64,000 nt of DNA, taken from Allacma fusca. Lineage: Eukaryota; Arthropoda; Collembola; Symphypleona; Sminthuridae. Within the stretch, counting starts at the first letter, position 1, and each line of letters opens with the position of its first letter. The notes beneath the pieces are model-generated. The model had not been told where the DNA came from. It searched no databases and saw nothing but the letters and a program-made list of their open reading frames with translations. Position numbers and translations under genes: made by a program. Shown one piece after another: positions 57,261-64,000 of the stretch. Location: positions 69,675,067 to 69,739,066 of the forward strand of contig OX359245.1 of assembly GCA_947179485.1 (NCBI GenBank), read 5' to 3'.

Positions 57261-57565
57261 GAAACTCGTTTCACTTTGCCTCTCAACAACTTTACTTTGC
57301 CCCTAAAAGTTTAACTGTGTTATAACAACGGTTTAACCTATAAGCATGATGCAACCAAAAAAATTTAAGCATATGGCACTTGAAAACTAAAAATAAATTA
57401 AGCATATGACACTTAAAAACTAAAATGCATTTATTAGGAAATTCGTTTCACTTCAGCCCTAAAAAAATTCACTTTGCCCTTAAAAGTGCAGTATGCCCTG
57501 ACATTGGTTTGACCTAAAATCATAAAGCTACCAAAAATAAATTAAGCATATGGTACTTGGAAAAA
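57261..57565. repeat. Two direct repeats of ~178 bp
   Basis: GAAACTCGTTTCACTTTGCC (57261) and GAAATTCGTTTCACTTCAGC (57439) start two similar units that contain TAAGCATATG and CACTTTGCCC. They lie in the gap between PolB and the right membrane gene. Confidence 0.75.
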
Positions 57566-57670
57566 AGAAATATTTATTCGGAGAGACACACATCAACTAA
57601 CAAAAAAACGGAGCCATCACTTCCCTTCGCCCCTTAAATGTATGCCTCTAACAAATTCAGTAAGGAAGAA

Positions 57671-58677
57671 CTAAACACGCCCACGGGCCGTCATCGACCG
57701 GGTGACCGGGCGATGTGCCTCCGGAGTCAGGATCCTGCGCCGTGGGATGTCCACCAATACCGCTTCGCCCCCTCCAACCAGATCCACTTCCGCCCACACT
57801 TGCGCTCCCGGCTCCATCTCCCTTCCATCACCATTCCCTCCGTCGCCGCCACCACCGTCTCCACCACCCCCCACAAACCCTCCAGCACCACCACCCCCGT
57901 TTCCATCACCCCCCACAAACCCTCCACCACCACCATCGCCTCCTGGTGCTTCCTCCATCATACGGACCAGCTCAATGTGGTCAACGACCAGGTGTTCGCG
58001 CGGAGCCCGTGGTCCTCGAATGGCGCGCCAAAGCGCTCGCGCAGCATCGGTCACATCCTGGAGTCGTGCCACCCTATCCCGAACAAAATCCACCAGAGTA
58101 TACCGATACCGGTACCACAACCAACCCAGAACTCCGACACCCACCACACCAGCCCCGACCCCAAGTGCTGTAATATTAAAAAAGCATTGACTATACATAC
58201 AAACACATACATGCATAGATACATCCTTACATACATCCGTACATACATCCATACATACATCCATACATACATCCATACATACATCCATACATACATCCAT
58301 ACATACATCCATACATACATCCATACATACGTACCTATGACCCAGCCCGAAGATTCCACTGATGCAGGGATTCCCGGTCGCAGAAAACTTCCTGGAAGCG
58401 GCCACACACATGTCCAGGTCGAACAACCCCAGCAAGATTGATGGGAGCCTCATCCAGGTCAGCCAAACACCCACAATTGCCCACCATGTCGCTATAAAAA
58501 TAGCACGCTTTTGAGCAAAGCTCGCAATCCGCATCAAATTTTGAACAAGCTAAAAAATACACAAACATATATACACACAAATAAAATTATATACATACAT
58601 ACAAATAAAATCATACATATAAACAATAAAACATAAATGCCTAAATATAAATTATGAATTAAATAAAACTACTTACC
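57671..58677 (-). CDS. Cys-rich membrane protein gene at the right end of Polinton 2
   Basis: Exon-like segments on the minus strand: a short one ending at donor TGG|GTAAGT (58677), a Cys-rich one from 58549 (CELCSKAC, NCGC, HVCG) to about 58332, and one from 58167 to 57671 with the hydrophobic segment GVGAGVVGVGVLGWLW, a YRYRY stop-transfer, a Gly-rich region and the end VTRSMTARGRV. The Cys-rich frame hits a TAG at the donor, so the middle junction is unresolved or broken. It mirrors the gene at 33355-34081. Its Gly-rich part is far more GC-rich than its neighbours. Confidence 0.45.
58221..58331. repeat. Microsatellite, 12-bp unit CATACATACATC
   Basis: About nine units, within the presumed intron of the right membrane gene. 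Confidence 0.93.
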
Positions 58678-58777
58678 CATTTTTGTATTCCACCAATCTC
58701 TACTGCATCCGACTCATCCAACGTTGATTCAGCATTAAAAATTTCACCATGCCTTCACCAAGCACGGTATACTTAAG

Positions 58778-58948
58778 GGTACCCTTCCCCTTCACACAGA
58801 TGGCGGAAGGGCACCACTTATTTCCATACCGTTTTTCAGAGAGGGAGACTCTAGGACTCCATGCGGACTTATAGAAAACATTATTCAACCTCCATGGGGG
58901 AACCCTCCATGGAGGATTTTCTATAAGTCCGCATGGAAATACACTACT
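58778..58948 (-). repeat. Right terminal inverted repeat of Polinton 2, with internal hairpin
   Basis: Read on the minus strand it begins AGTAGTGTATTTCC and matches the left arm. Unlike the left arm it holds a perfect 20-bp inverted repeat: CCATGCGGACTTATAGAAAA at 58859-58878 and its complement at 58917-58936, enclosing a second CCTCCATGG palindrome. Confidence 0.92.
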
Positions 58949-58954
58949 ATCCAC
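58949..58954. repeat. Target-site duplication, right (ATCCAC)
   Basis: Matches 32637-32642 exactly. Confidence 0.93.
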
Positions 58955-60595
58955 TTATATTGAATTACCCCCAGGCAAGCTTTCGGATTGTCCACAATTG
59001 CACTTAACAAAATCAATGCTGTAGATTAAGTTTGAGAGCGGAAAAATCTCGCGGTGTAGAAACGAAACTTGTTTGCGCAATTTTGCTCAATTTTGTCTAA
59101 ATGCGCCCCATCTTTTCCTTAAAGAGGAATTCGGGTTTAATCTGAAAACGGTCACTCCAAATTGAATGGGTTCAAAGAATAAATGGTAATCGAGATTAGA
59201 TTACACTGAAGGCTTTTAACCGCATGAGATTTTACCATTCATTCAACCTGTTGTAGTAATTGTAGCTGATAAATGTTTTGCAGATTTATTTCAGTTCCAC
59301 ACTTTATTACTCATCATCAAATACTTTCCTACAATGCACTTATTGTTTTAAAAAGCGTATCACAATGAAACTAGCGAAACAGCCTTCAAAGCTGCGTTGT
59401 ACCTGAAAGATTAAACAAATGCCTTTCCAAGCCATACAACTTGTAGGCTATTGTCTCATATAAATATATCATTAAAAGATAAACGTGATGTAGTACTCCG
59501 TTGATTACAGGTAAAAATAAACATGATGTTTCTACTGTTTGTGGTTATGAAGTGCAAACGGGAGGCATCATGTCTTTTATCGTTCGTAATCTACTCACTT
59601 CGCTCGTTATTCTTTTGTGCAAAACTTATCAAACGATGCCAGTCGTTTGAGTATTGAACTGTTGATTACTACTGATTGCATAATCAAACATCAGTCCACA
59701 CCTCTCAGACACAATTAGCGCGTTACCTTACACCTAAAGCAACAATTTCCAAAGATATATGCCTGTATTTAATATAACATCAAGGAATTTTATAACGCAA
59801 ATATCATGTCAAGGTTACAAGTACAGATTTAAAGTTCAATATTTCTAGTAACAGGGTTTTATTTCATTAAAAAATCGCGTTTTACGTTCTTAATACATTA
59901 TGCACACTCATTTTTAATAAGAATTTTTTTTAGTTTGTACGATTGAATGATCCAGAATCCTGACTAAATACGTTGTGACTTAACAAGAACGGTAATCAAA
60001 TTTTTTAATGAAAATAATTTTGTGTACAGTCAAATTCCTATGTAGTGCCTTCCTCTCAGGTCTGACAATAACTCTTTCTTAGTTTCAGTGGAGACATTCC
60101 GATATATTGGAAGAACGTCAGCCACCATTTGCAAAGCAAATATTTTTGAATCTAAGTTTTTGCGTAATTTGTTAAGATTTATTGGCGTTTGATTGCAAGG
60201 GGTTTACACTCTATGTAAATGATTCCAAGTATGAAATTCATCCACAATATACTTGTGCAGATATTCCTTATTTATAAATGTTTCTTTGTAAGCTTTATTA
60301 ACGAATCTTGAAATATCAGTTTGCTGAAAATACTTGCGAGTATTAAAAAGGGCAACTGCAGAATGAAAAAGATCCTCGTATGAGCCACTTTGTAGAGAGC
60401 GTACTGTACTATTTGTCACAACTGCATGTCCATTTCATATAGTAAACCCCGGGCAACATTCCTTCATTAAAGTGTGGCTGATCAGTATTTATTGAGCATG
60501 TTAATGTATACATATTTAACAGTGAGCAAGTATGCAATTGTCAATTATATATGTATCTGAATACGTTTTTCTTTATTTACAGCAGTACAGTAGTC
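58955..60595. other. Non-coding host DNA upstream of the NB-ARC gene
   Basis: No recognisable gene. A 71-codon minus frame at 60204-60419 is unsupported. A TTATTTACAG acceptor at about 60573-60582 suggests a 5' UTR exon of the NB-ARC gene further up. Confidence 0.5.
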
Positions 60596-62869
60596 ATGGG
60601 GAACAATTTAGGTCAATATATTGGGTTTGGAAATAAAATTGGAGAAAACAACGTTTTTATAAATAATTACAATCGTGAATTTGCAGAAGGGTCATCAACT
60701 CCGAAATTACTGTACTTATTCCCCGAGCGCAGTTTATATTTCCAAGGAAGAAAAGACGAAATTTCAGAAATTCACCAAGCCGTTCAAGTTTGCCAAACTC
60801 AAACTCACTCTTTCTTGAGAACAATTGTCATCCAAGGATTCGGAGGAATTGGGAAAAGTGAAACTGTCCGGGCATATATATATCAATTCCGTACAACATA
60901 CGATTACATTGTGTGGTTCGACGCTCAAACAGAAATAAGTTTAAACTTCAGCTTTAAAAGACTTGCAGCGGTTTTAGAATTGCCATTCAAATCCAAAGCA
61001 AATATACCTAACATATATCAGAAACTAGCCAACACCTACAATTGTGGCATTTTCATATTCGACAACGCTGAAAGGCTCGAAACTGAAAATAATGGGATTG
61101 GAATTAAGGAATACATGCATACGGATTACCTTGATAAAAAACCAATTATTATTGTTACTTCTCGGAACGGAACCAACGCCTGGGATGCCATCAAAACAAA
61201 GATTAAGATAATTTCCTTAGACTGCCTTCCATATGAAGACACGTGTCTCTGTTTAAAAAAGTATTTGAAAATTGACAAAAAAACGTTACCTCCCAGTTTG
61301 GAAGAATCCATTTGTTCCATTGCAAAATCTCTGGAAGGCTATCCCTTGGCCTTGTCACTTGTGAGCACCACGATGGGAAAACTTGCAGATGACATTTCCT
61401 TGGAAGAAATACAGTCACAAGTCGGTGGGTATATGGAGCTTCTAAAAATCGTTCCAATCAAGGAAATCTATGATGAAAGTGATTACCAAGAAAGGTTCAA
61501 TTTGATTTTTGAAGCAACGACAAAAAAGTTGCAAAGTGACAAAAACGGATCCACAGCAATTGACTTACTAGCAATCATGTCATATTTGGATCCAGACGGA
61601 ATCACACGGAAATTATTGTACGCTATTTTCAGCTGCAAATTCTATGACAGTGAGGAGCGTTTCGAAATTAATGGCAGAGATTTCACTCACGCAATGAAAT
61701 TGCTTCAGGGTTCCTTTATGGTAAAAATTGATAAGGAATGTTTGAATGTGCATCGATTAATTCAGAAATCGGCTCGAACGTTAGCAAATAAGAAACCAGT
61801 TATGACAATTTTAAAGTTTTTCGATCAGAATGCAGATAACCACTGTTGGAGAGGCCATATGGAAACTGTTTACAATGCCTTGATTGATGGTACATCTGTT
61901 GAAAATAAAACCTACTTTTTATGCATGTTGGCATGGAAGATAAAATTTGAGGACTATAGTCAATTTAATGACTCTAAACTTGAAATTCTCAAGAAGTATA
62001 CTCCAAATAGAACTAACGATGAAGACCTGATTTTACAACTGGTCGAATTGTACCAAAATACGCCCAAAATACGGACAGTAGTAAATTCGAAATCATATTC
62101 TGAATTAATAGCCGGAATACTTGGCCTCACAACGGAATTTTTAAAATACGAATGGGTTATGGAATGCTGCATTCGGGTTGTTAACCAAATCCTACATAAG
62201 TTCCCAGAAGAACGTAAGGTATAATTATACTCGTACCTGTTTTTCAAAATGTTTGTTTTTGTTCGATCTTTTTCTTTTTCATTAATTTTAATGTTGTCAA
62301 AATGTCACACTGCATGTTGTTTTTCAAATTTTAAGTCCTTGCAAGTAATGGTAGGGAGAAAACAACTGTCCAAAACTCGAGCTCTATCCGACATAATCGT
62401 ATGCAACTACACAAACCTATGTAGAACCACACAAATAGTCAGTGGCACCTGCATAGTTCGTTTTTTATACGGTCCTTGGAGCACACGGCGCTTGAAGGAT
62501 GATTCTGAGTTCTTTATGAAATTTGTTTGTTGCTGTAATTCCAGAAGCCGCAGTTGGTTTTGGGGAGACGTTTCGGTAAGATATTAGTTAACGGGGTTAA
62601 GTATTAGCCCCGTCACATTTCTGTATTTTGGATATTTGATCTAATTCAGACACTATATTAAATCCATACAATAATTACTTACTTATACATGTACATCTTG
62701 ATGTTATTTTCAGAGTTTAAGTATAAAAAATGACGGCAGGAACCTTCTTATGGACTTAATGTCAACCTGTGGAGTGGAAATATTTACGCAGAGTCTACGG
62801 GCGGGAAATCAGCGAGAAGAGTCAATTTCCGGATATTTCCTAGGTTCTTTCTGCTTAACACTTTTATGA
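60596..62869 (+). CDS. NB-ARC (NLR/STAND) ATPase with amyloid-like N-terminus
   Basis: Exons 60596-62218, 62336-62575 and 62714-62869, all phase 0, give about 672 residues. NB-ARC motifs: P-loop GFGGIGKS (81-88), Walker B FIFDNAE (D156), TSRN (188-191), GYPLAL (248-253) and the MHD-position VHRLIQ (385-390). STAND ATPases of this type are signal-responsive switches in immunity and cell death. Residues 1-24 (LGQYIGFGNKIGENNVFINN) have the G-x-G-N / I-G-x-N-N pattern of RHIM or bacterial and fungal amyloid signalling motifs. The C-terminus has no TPR or LRR repeats that I recognise. The start follows a splice acceptor by 13 nt. The last two exons are supported by phase and open frames only. Confidence 0.75.
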
Positions 62870-62904
62870 ACTACTTTACTCTACAAAACATTACTGCACA
62901 TAAC

Positions 62905-63560
62905 ACCAGGGGGTCGGATTTTTGTAAATCTCCCTGGAAGATCATTTCTGAATTTCCCTGCTGACTATTATCACCCTGCTGATAGGTCCTCAACGATTTC
63001 AAAAATCCCTGCTGAAAAAAACGTCAACGATTTTCAAAATCCCTGTTGGCAAAAAAAATCCTTACAAGACGTAAAATCCCTGCCAAATTTGGCCAATCAA
63101 GCCAAAAATCCCTGTTTGCTTAACAAATTTCCCTGAAACCCGTCCACAAATTTGAAAATCCCTGCCAAAAAAAGGTCAACGATTTCAAAAATCCCTGTTC
63201 GTAAAAATAAATCCCTTCCCTTTGAGATTTTCCCTGCCAGAAATATTTTTTCCCTGGGAAGAATCTTCCCTTCTTCCTACAAAAATCCGACCCCTGGCAT
63301 GGAGGTCCTCAACGATTTCAAAAATCCCTGCTTTCAAAATTTATTTCCCTACGATATGTCAAATCCCTGCCAAATAAAACTAACCAATCTAGTACCAAAT
63401 TTCCCAGAAGCAACCCAAAAAAATTGAAAATCACTGCCAAGAAAAAGGTCGACAAATTTAAAAATCCCTGCTCGCAAAAAAAACCATTGCATTGAAATTT
63501 TCCCTATCAGAAATATTTTTCCCTGGAAAGAATTTTCCCGCTTTTCCAATTAAAATCCGA
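62905..63560. mobile_element. Element with dense AAATCCCTG subterminal repeats
   Basis: GGGGTCGGATTTTTGTA at about 62909 is mirrored by TACAAAAATCCGACCCC near 63278 and by a weaker ATCCGACACTT at 63556. Between them AAATCCCTG/ATTTCCCTG-like 9-mers occur more than fifteen times, and GGTCCTCAACGATTTCAAAA appears at 62983 and 63303, so part of the element is duplicated. No protein. The target duplication was not identified; a hAT-like relative is possible. Confidence 0.65.
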
Positions 63561-63564
63561 CACT

Positions 63565-63984
63565 TGCAAACCTCCTACTAGATATTCCCAAAAATAATTC
63601 ATTCCTTCAGCACCAGCGGGATTCAATTTGGAATAAAAAGATAATATATAACTCAAAGATTCCACGAAGCTTAATTGGTTTCTCCATTTAATTAAAACTG
63701 CGGTACTACTGAGGGTGTTTACTATAAATGTGACCACTTTTGAACTATTATTTCGAAGAGGTAAAACTATTGTCCTGTTTACCATAGATTTTAATGTGTA
63801 ACGGAGTTTCCATTGTAGAAAAAAACGGTTTCATGTAAATCAAGGATCCTACACTGTTTTTCAGTCGTGGTCTTTCCTTACTATCAGTTTTCTGGGGCTT
63901 CTTTTTTAAGTTGAATGCTAATGTACGCTCCGTGCCCAGAATTGTAAGCACATTATCCACAATTTTGACACGGGTTTGTAACAT
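63565..63984 (-). pseudogene. Unrecognised minus-strand coding-like stretch at the window edge
   Basis: Two open frames (63984-63748 and 63785-63565) overlap with a frame change and look like one coding region of ~135 codons, perhaps running beyond the window. No domain recognised. Confidence 0.2.
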
Positions 63985-64000
63985 CGGAAACTCCGTAGAT

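Larger units (their letters stand above)
32643..58948. mobile_element. Complete Polinton/Maverick, 26.3 kb (Polinton 2)
   Basis: It is bounded by terminal inverted repeats beginning AGTAGTGTATTTCC and by the duplication ATCCAC. It contains all Polinton core genes plus a helicase, a RING gene and two membrane genes. At 26.3 kb it is larger than the usual 15-20 kb; about 1.3 kb is a hAT insertion and about 5 kb (34.1-39.2) has no recognisable gene. Frameshifts in two small genes and the PolB insertion indicate that it is immobile now. Confidence 0.93.

Noticed and set aside
57702..58190. Plus-strand Pro-rich open frames opposite the right membrane gene
   Set aside because: They are the reverse of a Gly-rich coding segment; the Pro/His runs follow from GGN codons on the other strand.
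58221..58331. Regular repeats that could look like a CRISPR array or a Met-Tyr-Val repeat protein
   Set aside because: The unit is a 12-bp microsatellite with no spacers, and the peptide repeats arise in several frames.
60204..60419. 71-codon minus-strand frame upstream of the NB-ARC gene
   Set aside because: Isolated, no splice partners, no similarity that I recognise.

Overview
The window is metazoan DNA, most likely from an arthropod. Its genes have short AT-rich introns with GT..AG borders. The one recognisable host enzyme-type gene (30.7-31.9 kb) is a secreted CRAL-TRIO lipid-binding protein of a style I associate with springtails (Collembola); that taxon is an inference. More than half of the window is Polinton/Maverick DNA: large virus-like transposons that encode a protein-primed DNA polymerase B, a retroviral-type integrase, a packaging ATPase, an adenain-like protease and jelly-roll capsid proteins.

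Polinton 1 occupies about 1-14.9 kb and its left part lies outside the window. In order it has the 3' exon of a conserved unknown gene (+), then a minus-strand block transcribed ATPase - small helical protein - basic-tailed protein - integrase - penton-like protein - basic core protein - major capsid protein - protease, then a spliced RING/acidic gene and a Cys-rich membrane gene (both minus), then a small membrane protein and PolB (plus). It is nearly intact: the only break I found is one in-frame TGA in the capsid gene. A pair of ~150-bp inverted repeats brackets the minus-strand block.

14.9-32.6 kb is mostly non-coding host DNA. It holds a 98-bp minisatellite, two small inverted-repeat elements, a dead CRAL-TRIO copy, an intact R2-clade non-LTR retrotransposon ORF, and a second CRAL-TRIO gene whose last exon is out of frame.

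Polinton 2 is complete: 32643-58948 (26.3 kb), with terminal inverted repeats starting AGTAGTGTATTTCC and a perfect 6-bp target duplication ATCCAC. From left to right it has an inward-facing Cys-rich membrane gene, 5 kb without recognisable genes, a RING/acidic gene with a duplicated exon, the conserved unknown gene, a Pif1-type helicase, integrase, penton-like, core, capsid, protease, ATPase, two small proteins, a small membrane protein, PolB, and a second inward-facing Cys-rich membrane gene. It is decayed: a 1256-bp hAT element sits in PolB, and two small genes carry frameshifts. The two Polintons share every core gene but differ in module order, in introns and in cargo.

Right of Polinton 2 is an NB-ARC (NLR-like) gene with three phase-consistent exons and an RHIM/amyloid-like N-terminal motif, then an element made of clustered 'AAATCCCTG' subterminal repeats. 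No tRNA, rRNA or CRISPR was seen. Because Polintons are old virus-like copies in an animal genome, breaks are described but no gene is rejoined here.
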